A stretch of 64,000 bases of DNA from an uncultured Pelagibacteraceae bacterium. Its GTDB lineage: Bacteria > Pseudomonadota > Alphaproteobacteria > Pelagibacterales > Pelagibacteraceae. Below the pieces are notes generated by a model that was not told the origin of the DNA, searched no databases, and was given only the letters and a program-made list of their open reading frames with translations. The position numbers and the translations under genes were made by a program. The DNA is taken from the NCBI GenBank assembly GCA_902599625.1, contig CACKGF010000001.1:1-64000 (forward strand), given 5' to 3'. Below, in pieces: positions 8,131 through 15,604 of the stretch (its first letter is position 1; each line of letters opens with the position of its first letter).

Positions 8131-8745
8131 ATGAATGATCAACCTTCAAAAATAGATATTTCAGATGAAATGATCGCTGAAAGGCGAGGGGGTTTAGATA
8201 AGATGCCCGATGATATGCCATCATGGATGGCAAATTCTATCGTCAAGATAGATAAGTTTAGCAAGTTAATAGGAAGTATTGTTTGTTGGATATTGATGCC
8301 TTTAATATTTGCTATGACTTATGAGGTACTTGCGAGAAAATTATTTTTAGCACCAACAATTTGGGCTTATGACATTAGTAGGTTTCTTTATGGAGCCTTG
8401 TTTATGTTGGGAGCAGGTTATGCTCTATCAAAAGGAGTTCACATAAGAGCAGATTTTTTATACAGAAACTTTAAAACTAAAACGCAAGGTTTAATTGATT
8501 TTTGGTTATATATTTTATTTTATTTTCCAGGTTTAATCGTATTTCTTTATATGACAATTGGTTTTGTTGAAGAGTCTATTAGAAGAGGTGAAAGAGGTAT
8601 GGATACTACATGGATGCCATATATGTGGCCGATCAAGACGTGTTTGTTAGTTGGAATTATCTTTTTATTAGTTCAAGGTTTTTCAGAATTATTAAAGAGT
8701 TATTGGGCTGCTAAAAAAGGGGAGTGGCCTGGAGCGAAAAAATGA
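8131..8745 (+). CDS. dctQ: TRAP transporter small permease subunit, DctQ family
   Basis: This 204-aa protein has a hydrophilic N-terminus of about 45 residues and then four membrane helices (about 48-70, 85-105, 125-147, 168-190), as in the DctQ/TakQ fold. The segment ISRFLYGALFMLGAGYALSKGVHIRADFLY is characteristic of the family. It pairs with DctM to form the sodium-driven inner-membrane permease. Its stop overlaps the dctM start in an ATGA junction. The N-terminal extension is longer than in minimal DctQ proteins. Confidence 0.9.
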   Translation: MNDQPSKIDISDEMIAERRGGLDKMPDDMPSWMANSIVKIDKFSKLIGSIVCWILMPLIFAMTYEVLARKLFLAPTIWAYDISRFLYGALFMLGAGYALSKGVHIRADFLYRNFKTKTQGLIDFWLYILFYFPGLIVFLYMTIGFVEESIRRGERGMDTTWMPYMWPIKTCLLVGIIFLLVQGFSELLKSYWAAKKGEWPGAKK

Positions 8746-10076
8746 TTGCTGAGCTAATAGACCCAGCAGTACTTGGTTTTATATTAGTTGGAGTAATGCT
8801 TTTTGCAATATTTGTTGGTTTTCCAATTTCATTCACACTTATATTTTTAGGATTTGTTTTTGGTTATTTAGGTTTTGGAAAATTAGTATTTTATTTAATG
8901 ACCCTCCAATTCTCCATGGTAATGACCGAACAAACTCTCGCCGCCGTTCCGCTCTTTGTGTTTATGGGAATAATGATGGAACAAGCTGGCTTAATGGAAA
9001 GATTATTTTCAGCTTTCCAATTAATGCTATCAAAAGTTAGAGGTGCTTTGTATTATGCTGTTTTATTTGTTTCAGTAATTTTTGCAGCTGCAACTGGAAT
9101 AGTTGGTGCTTCAGTAACAATTTTAGGAATAATGGCTGCTAAATCAATGAACAGATCTGGATACGATGTAAAACTTGCTGCGGGTACAATAACAGCTGGT
9201 GGTACTTTGGGCATTTTAATTCCACCAAGTATTATGTTGGTGGTAATGGGCCCAATAATGGAAATACCAGTTATTGATTTATTTGCGGCTGCAATTTTAC
9301 CCGGAATATTACTTGCGTCTTTATATGCGGCTTACACAACAATCAGATGTATGATAAATCCAAAATTAGGACCTGTTTTACCTGAGGATATGAGAGCGAT
9401 CAGTATGCGAGAAGTGTGGATTGAATTTTTCCTAGGTCTCGTACCACCTGCTGCATTAGTTTTTGCAGCTTTAGGAAGTATTTTATTTGGATTTGCTACA
9501 CCAACAGAAGCTGCCGGATGTGGTGCAATGGGTGCACTACTATTGTCACTATCTTATAAAAAATTAACTTTACCAAAATTACAAGAAGCTCTTGTAAAAA
9601 CATTAGAAATTACAGCTTTAATAATGGTTTTAGTTGCTGCATCAAATTTCTTTGGCGCAGTGTTCGCAAGACTGGGTACTCCAACATTACTTACTGAATT
9701 TTTATTAGGTTTAGAAATGAATAAATACCTAATACTTGCAATGATAATGGTAATGATTTTTTTATTAGGTTGGCCTTTGGAATGGGTCCCAATAGTCATG
9801 ATAATAATTCCAATTATCCTACCATTAGTTGAAGCTTTAGGATTTAATTTAACCTGGTTTGCGATTCTCGTGGCAGTAAATTTACAGACCGCCTGGCTAT
9901 CTCCACCTGTAGCTCTGTCTGCTTATTTCTTAAAAGGAGTCGTTCCTGAGTGGGACTTAAAGGATATTTATCTTGGAATGATGCAGTTTATGGTCCTTCA
10001 GATAATTGGACTAATCATTATTATAATATTTCCTAAAATTGTCCTATGGTTACCTACTGTCTTGTATGGACAGTAA
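8742..10076 (+). CDS. dctM: TRAP transporter large permease subunit, DctM family
   Basis: The track starts at a GTG (8724), but the ATG at 8742 overlaps the dctQ stop as ATGA and has GGAG at 8731-8734, so I use it (444 aa). The protein has about 12 hydrophobic helices and family motifs such as PLFVFMGIMMEQAG, GGTLGILIPPSIMLV and FGFATPTEAAGCGA. DctM carries the sodium-coupled transport path. It is followed after 24 nt by the NCS1 permease gene on the same strand. Confidence 0.93.
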   Translation: MIAELIDPAVLGFILVGVMLFAIFVGFPISFTLIFLGFVFGYLGFGKLVFYLMTLQFSMVMTEQTLAAVPLFVFMGIMMEQAGLMERLFSAFQLMLSKVRGALYYAVLFVSVIFAAATGIVGASVTILGIMAAKSMNRSGYDVKLAAGTITAGGTLGILIPPSIMLVVMGPIMEIPVIDLFAAAILPGILLASLYAAYTTIRCMINPKLGPVLPEDMRAISMREVWIEFFLGLVPPAALVFAALGSILFGFATPTEAAGCGAMGALLLSLSYKKLTLPKLQEALVKTLEITALIMVLVAASNFFGAVFARLGTPTLLTEFLLGLEMNKYLILAMIMVMIFLLGWPLEWVPIVMIIIPIILPLVEALGFNLTWFAILVAVNLQTAWLSPPVALSAYFLKGVVPEWDLKDIYLGMMQFMVLQIIGLIIIIIFPKIVLWLPTVLYGQ

Positions 10077-10097
10077 TACATATTTGTTTAATATGTA
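10077..10097 (+). repeat. AT-rich inverted repeat between dctM and the NCS1 gene
   Basis: TACATATT, a 5-nt loop (TGTTT), then AATATGTA form a perfect 8-bp stem immediately after the dctM stop and 4 nt before the GTG start of the NCS1 gene. It contains no GC-rich core or U-tract, so it is not a convincing terminator. It could limit ribosome access to the GTG start or be an mRNA processing site. Confidence 0.45.
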
Positions 10098-10100
10098 ATA

Positions 10101-11558
10101 GTGAACTCAGAAAAAGAAAAATTTAATCTTACTAACTGGGAAATTGTTTCAGTAAATCCTATTGATAAAAATTGGGACTGGAAAGATATGTTTTGTTTTT
10201 GGTCTGTTGGACTTCAAAGCATAATGTCTTTTGCCTTAATAGCTTCTTTGTATTTTGTTTATAATTTAAACTTTTATGAAGTATTATTTGGAAGCTTGCT
10301 AGCTTCTTTGTTGGTGAGCTACTTGTCTTATATAATTGGAAAACCCTCTCAAAAGCATGGCATTCCTTTTCCAGTTTTTTTAAGAGTATCGACTGGATAT
10401 CAAGGAGCAAAATTTATAAGTTTAATAAGAGGTATAGTTGGTATATTCTTTTTTGGTGTTCAAACATACTTTATTTCAAAATCTATCGGATATTTAATTA
10501 GAATTTCTTTATTTCAATTTGATAGTGAGCTATTAAATAACGATATTTTCTTAAATTATTTCATGACCATGAATCTAATAGATTGGGTCAGTTTTGTTTT
10601 TACGATTTTAATTCAATATTTTTTATTTAGTAGAGGACAAAAATTTATAAGAATTTTCATAAATTTTTCAGCTTTATTTGTTTATACAGGTTTATTACTT
10701 TTTTTTGTAGTCCTAATAGCCGATCCAGAATTATTCGTCATGGACTCTTTTATAAGTAAAATAAATCTTGAGAGTGGGTTCACTGACTTTCAATTAAAAA
10801 ATATGATTGGTATCACAGGAACTTTATTCGCGTACTTTTCTATTTTGATTATGAATTTTGGAGACTACTCAAGATACGTAAAAAGCTCCCAAGAACTTAT
10901 CAAAGGAAACTTAAGTTTAGTTGTAAGCACAATAATTTACTCATTTTTGTTACTGGTTATTGTGATAGGAGCTGACATTTTTTTTAAAAGTAGCCTTATA
11001 TCAACTCAAAATTTGCTTACAAATCCAACAGATATTGTAGGAAAAATTAATAACACTTATATAACTGTAACAGTTTTAATCTTTATTTTTTTTGCTTCAT
11101 CATCAACTAATTTAATTGCAAACTATTTCCCTTCACAAAATATATTGCTAAATTTAATTCCAAATAGTTTGTCTTTAAGGAGTTCTGGATTTTTAATAAT
11201 ATTATTTGGTTTTTTAGTTGGAATTTTTTGGACACCATTCTTCAGTCAAAACGGATCCATGTCAATAATTGATACACTTTCAGCTTTTTTTGGACCAATT
11301 TTTGGTGTGATGATTTTTGATTATTATATAGTGAAAAGTAAAGTGGTCATAAATAAAGATTTATTTTCGGCAAGAAACGATAGTGCATACCTATATTCTG
11401 CGGGGTGGCATATAAAAGCGTGTTATTCTTTTTTTATAGGATTTATATTTTCATCTACACCAATATGGAACTCAAAATTCATGTTTTTAGATACATTTTC
11501 TTTTATAATAGGTTTTATAATTGCGGGTTCTACTTATTACCTATTAGCAAGTGATTAA
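10101..11558 (+). CDS. NCS1 family nucleobase/allantoin-type permease
   Basis: This 485-aa protein has about 12 transmembrane helices. The N-terminal NCS1 pattern is present: an NP-x-D-KNWDWKDMFCFWSVGLQS stretch, then GIPFPVFLRVSTGYQGAKF around residues 95-115. The middle segment FGDYSRYVKS matches the conserved NFGDYARY region of cytosine/purine/allantoin permeases. It imports a heterocyclic nitrogen compound using a cation gradient; specificity cannot be read here. It starts at GTG, with no good Shine-Dalgarno. Position between the TRAP genes and an SDR suggests co-transcription. No purine-catabolic genes are present in the window. Confidence 0.85.
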   Translation: MNSEKEKFNLTNWEIVSVNPIDKNWDWKDMFCFWSVGLQSIMSFALIASLYFVYNLNFYEVLFGSLLASLLVSYLSYIIGKPSQKHGIPFPVFLRVSTGYQGAKFISLIRGIVGIFFFGVQTYFISKSIGYLIRISLFQFDSELLNNDIFLNYFMTMNLIDWVSFVFTILIQYFLFSRGQKFIRIFINFSALFVYTGLLLFFVVLIADPELFVMDSFISKINLESGFTDFQLKNMIGITGTLFAYFSILIMNFGDYSRYVKSSQELIKGNLSLVVSTIIYSFLLLVIVIGADIFFKSSLISTQNLLTNPTDIVGKINNTYITVTVLIFIFFASSSTNLIANYFPSQNILLNLIPNSLSLRSSGFLIILFGFLVGIFWTPFFSQNGSMSIIDTLSAFFGPIFGVMIFDYYIVKSKVVINKDLFSARNDSAYLYSAGWHIKACYSFFIGFIFSSTPIWNSKFMFLDTFSFIIGFIIAGSTYYLLASD

Positions 11559-12304
11559 TGAATAAATTTGATTTAAATAATAAAAATGCAATTATAACCG
11601 GTGGTGCACAAGGTTTTGGACTTAATATTGCAAAAAGATTTCTTCAGTCAGGAGCGAAAGTCGTCATTTGGGATTTTGATGACAAAGAACTCAAAAAAGC
11701 TTCAAAATTAATTAATGATCAAAATCTTTCATGCGATGTTGTGGACGTATCGGATTCTAAAAACGTTGATGATGCTGTTAACAAAATTACTTCCAAAACA
11801 AAAATTGATATTCTAATAAATAATGCAGGGATTACAGGCTCTACTGCGGAATTATGGAATTATGATTACGAAGAATGGAAAAAAATCATTAATATTAATT
11901 TACATGGAACTTTTAATTGTTGTAAGTCAGTTGTACCACACATGATTAAGAATAATTATGGTAGAATTGTTAATATAGCATCTGTATCTGGCAAAGACGG
12001 GAACGCGAAAGCTAGTGCATATAGCTCATCTAAAGCAGGGGTAATAGCGCTAACAAAATCTCTGGGTAAAGAACTTGCAGATAAGAACATAGCAGTTAAT
12101 GCAGTAACTCCAGCAGGAGCTAAAACAAGAATTCTTGACCAAATGTCAAAGGAGCATGTTCAAAGGATGCTTTCAAAAGTACCAAGGGCAAGATTTCTTG
12201 AACTAGAGGAACTTACCTCGATGGTTTGCTGGTTATCTTCAGCAGAAAATTCTTTTTCAACCGCCGCTGTATTTGACATTAGCGGCGGAAGATCTACTTA
12301 TTAG
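11558..12304 (+). CDS. Short-chain dehydrogenase/reductase (3-oxoacyl-ACP-reductase-like)
   Basis: This 248-aa classical SDR has TGGAQGFG at residues 14-21, Asp39 after the second strand (IWDFDD, predicting NAD rather than NADP), NNAG at 88-91, and the catalytic set Ser142/144, Tyr155 and Lys159. It starts on the last base of the NCS1 stop (TAATG), so it is translationally coupled. It probably oxidises a hydroxyl group of a compound imported or produced by this cluster. Its 3' end contains a strong hairpin that may serve the convergent mini-gene as terminator. Confidence 0.88.
   Translation: MNKFDLNNKNAIITGGAQGFGLNIAKRFLQSGAKVVIWDFDDKELKKASKLINDQNLSCDVVDVSDSKNVDDAVNKITSKTKIDILINNAGITGSTAELWNYDYEEWKKIININLHGTFNCCKSVVPHMIKNNYGRIVNIASVSGKDGNAKASAYSSSKAGVIALTKSLGKELADKNIAVNAVTPAGAKTRILDQMSKEHVQRMLSKVPRARFLELEELTSMVCWLSSAENSFSTAAVFDISGGRSTY
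12261..12288 (-). terminator. GC-rich hairpin inside the SDR 3' end, just past the minus-strand mini-gene
   Basis: CCGCCGCT and AGCGGCGG form a perfect 8-bp, nearly all-GC stem with a 12-nt loop. On the minus strand it starts 5 nt after the stop of the 43-aa gene. On the plus strand it encodes the Ala-Ala...Ser-Gly-Gly part of the SDR. The downstream minus-strand sequence is only moderately T-rich, so termination is inferred from stem strength and position. Confidence 0.5.
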
Positions 12305-12425
12305 GCTTTTCTTTGGGGATTATAATATTTGTTTCAAAATACTTACTTTTTTCATTAGCTATAACTGGAGCTAAGATTATAACAGACCAATAAATTAAGA
12401 GCATAAAAATGGATAAAGTTTTCAA
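12294..12425 (-). CDS. Small exported or membrane mini-protein (43 aa), TTG start
   Basis: Not in the ORF track. A TTG start overlaps the TGA stop of the lipoprotein gene (TTGA junction). It opens a 22-residue hydrophobic signal-like segment (LKTLSIFMLLIYWSVIILAPVIA) followed by a short polar tail ending PKEKPNK. Another start, ATG at codon 8, would shorten the basic head. Its stop lies 11 nt inside the convergent SDR gene and a strong hairpin follows. Translational coupling plus a signal-peptide-like shape favour a real gene. Function unknown. Confidence 0.5.
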   Translation of the reverse strand: MKTLSIFMLLIYWSVIILAPVIANEKSKYFETNIIIPKEKPNK

Positions 12426-12628
12426 AGCTTCTCTCCGTTATTGGCACAATTTTCTTTATTTATTTTGTCATCAAATGTCTCAAGATTACCTTTATTTATG
12501 ATCCATACGTATGACTTCTCATAGGTATTATCTGAAGCTAATTTTGTACATTTCTTACCCAATTTTACTGTATGAGTTGAACAGTTTGTTAACATAATCA
12601 ACAAGATTAAGGAGATATATTTTTTCAT
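12422..12628 (-). CDS. Small lipoprotein (68 aa)
   Basis: The track start is an upstream TTG; I use the ATG at 12628, which begins a proper lipoprotein signal: MKKYISLILLIMLTNC with Cys16 in a lipobox. A GGAG-like ribosome site is not evident upstream. The mature part of about 52 residues contains two further Cys (GKKCTKLA and KENCAN), which could form a disulfide. No family is recognised. It is followed by the overlapping 43-aa mini-gene. Probably anchored in the inner or outer membrane facing the periplasm. Confidence 0.7.
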   Translation of the reverse strand: MKKYISLILLIMLTNCSTHTVKLGKKCTKLASDNTYEKSYVWIINKGNLETFDDKINKENCANNGEKL

Positions 12629-12725
12629 ATTATACTTATATGCCTTAAAAATGTATTTTGAATGACTGAAAATTGTCAAAAGTAAGATTTTAAAAAAAAT
12701 TTGAAAATTTTTTTTTTTAGTTTAT

Positions 12726-13385
12726 ATGAACTTCATGCCTAAAATATTTATTGCTATTCTAATCTTTTTATCCTCCATTTCTTTTAGCTACTCTCAAAAT
12801 GTTGAAGTGTTTAAATTTACTGATGAGGAGTTAAGCAATCTTAAAGTCAGAAAAGTTCGAGGAGCCAAAAATATGACTGAATACAGCATTTTAGTTGAAG
12901 ATGGTTCAAATATACTAAAAGCTGAGGTAGAAAATGGCGGTTCAGGACTAGGTAAAGAGGCACCTATAGATCTAAATCAAACTCCATTTTTAAATATCAC
13001 TTGGAAGGTTGAAAAGGGGTTACCTGGTTTAGATGAAAAATCAAAAAAAGGTCATGATTTCGCAGCAAGATTTTTTGTTGTTAAGAAAACAGGTATGACA
13101 CCATTATCTAACAAAGCAATAAATTATGTATTCTCAAGTAACTCATCCATAGGAGAAAATTGGCCAAGTCCATATACCAAAAGTTCGATTGATTATGTTT
13201 TATCTAGTATTGATAAAAATAAAAATGAGTGGGTTACAGTCAAAACAAACGTAAAGGAAGACTACAAAAGATTCCACAATTTAAAAGTTGATATTTTAGA
13301 TGGTGTCGCAATCATGGTTGATACCGATCAATCAAAATCTCAGGCTATTTCTTACTATAAAAATATATATTTTTCTTCAGAATAA
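12726..13385 (+). CDS. DUF3047 family exported protein
   Basis: A signal peptide (about residues 1-23, ending SFSYS) precedes a single 195-residue domain. Characteristic DUF3047 pieces are present: LNITWKVEKGLPG, KKGHDFAARFFVV, INYVFSSN with ENWPSPYT, and IDGVAIMVDTDQS-like DGVAIMVDTDQSKSQA near the C-terminus. The family has a jelly-roll-like predicted fold and no firm biochemical role. It is periplasmic. It precedes a thioesterase gene by 17 nt on the same strand. It is divergent from the lipoprotein gene, with about 97 nt of AT-rich sequence between their starts. Confidence 0.8.
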   Translation: MNFMPKIFIAILIFLSSISFSYSQNVEVFKFTDEELSNLKVRKVRGAKNMTEYSILVEDGSNILKAEVENGGSGLGKEAPIDLNQTPFLNITWKVEKGLPGLDEKSKKGHDFAARFFVVKKTGMTPLSNKAINYVFSSNSSIGENWPSPYTKSSIDYVLSSIDKNKNEWVTVKTNVKEDYKRFHNLKVDILDGVAIMVDTDQSKSQAISYYKNIYFSSE

Positions 13386-13402
13386 GTTACCTTAAAGAAC
13401 TA

Positions 13403-13804
13403 ATGAAAACTTTTACTTTTAAATTAAAAGTTTACTACGAAGATACTGATGCTGGTGGTGTCGTATACTATGCTAATTACCTTAAGTTCATGGAAAGAGC
13501 TAGAAGTGACGCTTTAGAATCTTTAGGCTTTACTAACAAAAAACTAATCGATGAAAACGGAACTTATATAATAGTTAAATCGTGTAATATAAGTTATATG
13601 AAATCTGCCTTACTTGAAGATAATTTAGAGATAAAATCGAATATAAAAGAAATCACAAAAACTTCTTTTTTTATGTCTCAAAAAGTATTTAAAGGCAATG
13701 ATCAAATTACAGAGGCGGAAATTCATTTAGTAACAGTTGATAAAAAGGGTAAGCCTGTCAAAATTCCTGGATCATTAAAAGCAGAACTGGAAAAACTAAT
13801 TTAA
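13403..13804 (+). CDS. ybgC: YbgC/Tol-Pal-type acyl-CoA thioesterase (hotdog fold)
   Basis: This 133-aa single hotdog domain has the 4HBT-type catalytic region YYEDTDAGGVVYYANYLKFMERAR at residues 11-34. The Asp of DTDAGG is the catalytic acid. YbgC proteins hydrolyse acyl-CoA or acyl-ACP and are often encoded beside tolQRAB. No tol genes are present here, so the Tol link is only by family. It ends convergently with the uracil-DNA glycosylase gene, overlapping it by 9 nt. Confidence 0.88.
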   Translation: MKTFTFKLKVYYEDTDAGGVVYYANYLKFMERARSDALESLGFTNKKLIDENGTYIIVKSCNISYMKSALLEDNLEIKSNIKEITKTSFFMSQKVFKGNDQITEAEIHLVTVDKKGKPVKIPGSLKAELEKLI

Positions 13805-14470
13805 TTTTAATACTCTTTTAAAAAGATTTTTCATTTTTTTTTCATTTATTCGACCAGTATTAACATTTCTCGGACTTGGATGATAACAGGCAACTAACTT
13901 GATATTTTTTGGTAGTAAATAAATTTTTCCATGAGAAAAGTAAATTTTTTCTTTAAAACTATAATTTTGTTTGAAAAAAAGAACACAGCTATCAAAAGCA
14001 ATTTTTCCTAAAGCAACAATTGTCCTCAGATTGTTTAAGTTGTCTATTTCATTATTAAAAAATTGAAAACAATTAACCAACTCATCTCGATTAGGTTTAT
14101 CACCAGGTGGAACGCACTTTAATGCAGTAGTTATATATGCATCTTTTAGTTTTAACCCATCATTTATGTTGTCTGAATTCGACTGATTTGAGATTTTAAC
14201 ACCGTGTAAGCATTTATATAAAAAATCTGATGATTTATCTCCAGTAAACACCCTTCCAGTTCTTGTTCCTCCGTGGGCCGCAGGCGCCAATCCTACAAAA
14301 AGAATTTTTCCTTTTGTATCTCCAAAACCTGTGATCGGTTTACCCCAATAAGTTTCATTTTCATATTGTTTTCTTTTTTCAACAGAAATTTTTTTTCTAA
14401 ATTTTACTAATCTTGGACATTTGTTACATTTGATAATAGATTGATTTAATTTTTGAAAATTTAAATTCAT
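13796..14470 (-). CDS. Uracil-DNA glycosylase, family 5 (UdgB-like)
   Basis: I use the ATG at 14470 (224 aa); the track extends upstream into the divergent gene. Four Cys fit the iron-sulfur cluster of family 4/5 enzymes: C15 and C18 (CNKC), C119 and C134. Motif 1 reads GLAPAAHGGTRTGRVFTGD (60-78), where the Ala-rich loop replaces the catalytic Asp of other UDG families, as in family 5. Motif 2 is HPSPRNVNTGR near 197. It removes uracil and hypoxanthine-type damage from DNA. It starts 1 nt from the start of the phosphatase gene in opposite orientation. Confidence 0.88.
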   Translation of the reverse strand: MNLNFQKLNQSIIKCNKCPRLVKFRKKISVEKRKQYENETYWGKPITGFGDTKGKILFVGLAPAAHGGTRTGRVFTGDKSSDFLYKCLHGVKISNQSNSDNINDGLKLKDAYITTALKCVPPGDKPNRDELVNCFQFFNNEIDNLNNLRTIVALGKIAFDSCVLFFKQNYSFKEKIYFSHGKIYLLPKNIKLVACYHPSPRNVNTGRINEKKMKNLFKRVLKLN

Positions 14471-14471
14471 A

Positions 14472-15023
14472 ATGAAATATTTTAAGATAATATTAATCTT
14501 TTTTCTATTTTTATTAAACAAGACTATTTTTGCTAATGAAAATATTGTGGAAATCTTGAAAAAAGAGAACAACATAATATTCATTCGTCACGCTATTGCT
14601 CCAGGAAATGGTGATCCCCCAAATTTTGACATTTTAGATTGTTCTACTCAAAGAAATCTTAGCAAAGAAGGTGAATTACAAGCATTGAAAATTGGTAAGT
14701 TTTTTAAAGAAAACGACATAAAGTTTACAAAAGTACTTTCGAGCGAATGGTGTAGATGTAAAGATACAGCTAAAATAGCTTTTGGGAATTATGAGACAAA
14801 AAATTTTTTAAACTCTTTCTATGACGAACGATTTTTAGAAAACAAAAACAAACAAATTTTAGACTTTCAAAAATTTATTAAAAATTGGAATTACTCTGGA
14901 AATTTAGCATTAGTTACTCATTATGTTGTTATTTCTGAAATCCTAAATAAAACTACAAGCTCTGGTGAGATTGTAATTACTGATAATAACTTAAAATTTC
15001 TTGGATCATTAGAAATTAATTAA
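14472..15023 (+). CDS. Exported histidine phosphatase superfamily protein
   Basis: A hydrophobic N-terminal signal (about 1-21) precedes a short phosphoglycerate-mutase-like domain. The catalytic RHA motif is at residues 39-41 and reads FIRHAIAPGNGDPP. The Arg of the SSEWCRCKDTA segment and the second His (LVTHYVVISE, near 158) complete the phosphate pocket. The long loop with DCSTQRNLSKEGE is as in periplasmic Ais/LpxT-like members. It dephosphorylates an unknown periplasmic substrate. The stop overlaps that of the convergent 56-aa membrane protein by 4 nt. Confidence 0.83.
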   Translation: MKYFKIILIFFLFLLNKTIFANENIVEILKKENNIIFIRHAIAPGNGDPPNFDILDCSTQRNLSKEGELQALKIGKFFKENDIKFTKVLSSEWCRCKDTAKIAFGNYETKNFLNSFYDERFLENKNKQILDFQKFIKNWNYSGNLALVTHYVVISEILNKTTSSGEIVITDNNLKFLGSLEIN

Positions 15024-15190
15024 TCTTCTTTTTTTTCAGCAAGAAAAAGAAAAATTAAAAATAATGCAGTCCATCCAATTCCAATAAGACCTTTTTTAAT
15101 ACTAGTTTCAGCGCCCCATAAATCAAAAAATAATGCACCAATTACAAGACCTAGTACATAGATAATAATAACTGTTGTTGATTTACTCAT
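15020..15190 (-). CDS. Small two-span membrane protein (56 aa)
   Basis: Missing from the ORF track because it is under 60 aa. ATG at 15190 overlaps the TGA of the DUF1289 gene (ATGA), a classic coupled junction. The product, starting MSKSTTVIIIYVLG, has two hydrophobic segments (about 6-24 and 34-51) separated by DLWGAETSIKKG, and ends AEKKED. The tight coupling, clean membrane topology and lack of any other gene in this 165-nt stretch support it. Function unknown. Confidence 0.72.
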   Translation of the reverse strand: MSKSTTVIIIYVLGLVIGALFFDLWGAETSIKKGLIGIGWTALFLIFLFLAEKKED

Positions 15191-15432
15191 TTCAAACTCT
15201 TTTTAAATAAAGATACTCCCTCTTTAATCTTATTATCATAAGATTTTAAAAATGCATCTAATTGCCAACCTGACATTCTACTTTTTAATTCTTCTAAATT
15301 TTTCTTTTTCCACTCATCAGTAGTTTCTGGGTTTTTCCAGACAATTTTTTCTTCAGTTTTTCTAGCACAACCATAGCAATAGCCTGAGACAGGGTCTGTT
15401 TTACAAATACTTATACAAGGTGAAACAATCAT
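15187..15432 (-). CDS. DUF1289 family cysteine-motif protein
   Basis: This 81-aa protein has the DUF1289 signature SPCISIC-x8-C-x2-C with Cys at 6, 10, 19 and 22 and the trailing GCARKTEE element followed by W. The Cys set probably binds zinc or an Fe-S cluster. The C-terminal 30 residues (KSRMSGWQLDAFLKSYDNK) extend beyond the minimal domain. It is divergent from tRNA-Leu across an 80-nt promoter region and is followed by the overlapping membrane-protein gene. Biochemical role unknown. Confidence 0.85.
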   Translation of the reverse strand: MIVSPCISICKTDPVSGYCYGCARKTEEKIVWKNPETTDEWKKKNLEELKSRMSGWQLDAFLKSYDNKIKEGVSLFKKSLK

Positions 15433-15472
15433 AATTTTTTAATTTTTTCATATAATTACACAATTATTCTAA

Positions 15473-15501
15473 TTGGACAAATTCATTCTATAAGATATAA
15501 A
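15473..15501 (+). promoter_or_regulatory. Sigma-70-type promoter for tRNA-Leu and tig
   Basis: TTGGAC (15473-15478) and TATAAA (15496-15501) are spaced by exactly 17 nt, ending 11 nt before the tRNA 5' end. With start-site choice about 6-8 nt downstream, transcription would begin just before the tRNA. As there is no terminator before tig, it may also drive tig. Confidence 0.68.
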
Positions 15502-15512
15502 CCTTTTAAATT

Positions 15513-15597
15513 GGGCGAGTGGCGGAATTGGTAGACGCGTTGGTCTTAGGAACCAATATGGCAACATGTGAAGGTTCGAGTCCTTTCTCGCCTACCA
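15513..15597 (+). tRNA. tRNA-Leu (anticodon TAG), CCA encoded
   Basis: The gene folds as a type II tRNA with a long variable arm. The acceptor stem GGGCGAG pairs with CTCGCCT (G-T at the end pair), and the anticodon stem TTGGT/ACCAA encloses CTTAGGA with anticodon TAG. The T-arm AAGGTTCGAGTCCTT and an encoded CCA are present. It ends 7 nt before the tig start codon, so it is probably released by processing from a shared transcript. Confidence 0.96.
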
Positions 15598-15604
15598 TAA
15601 TTTT

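Noticed and set aside
14471-14584. Extended start of the uracil-DNA glycosylase ORF
   Set aside because: It is antisense to the signal peptide and the following residues of the phosphatase gene, and the family N-terminus starts at the ATG at 14470.
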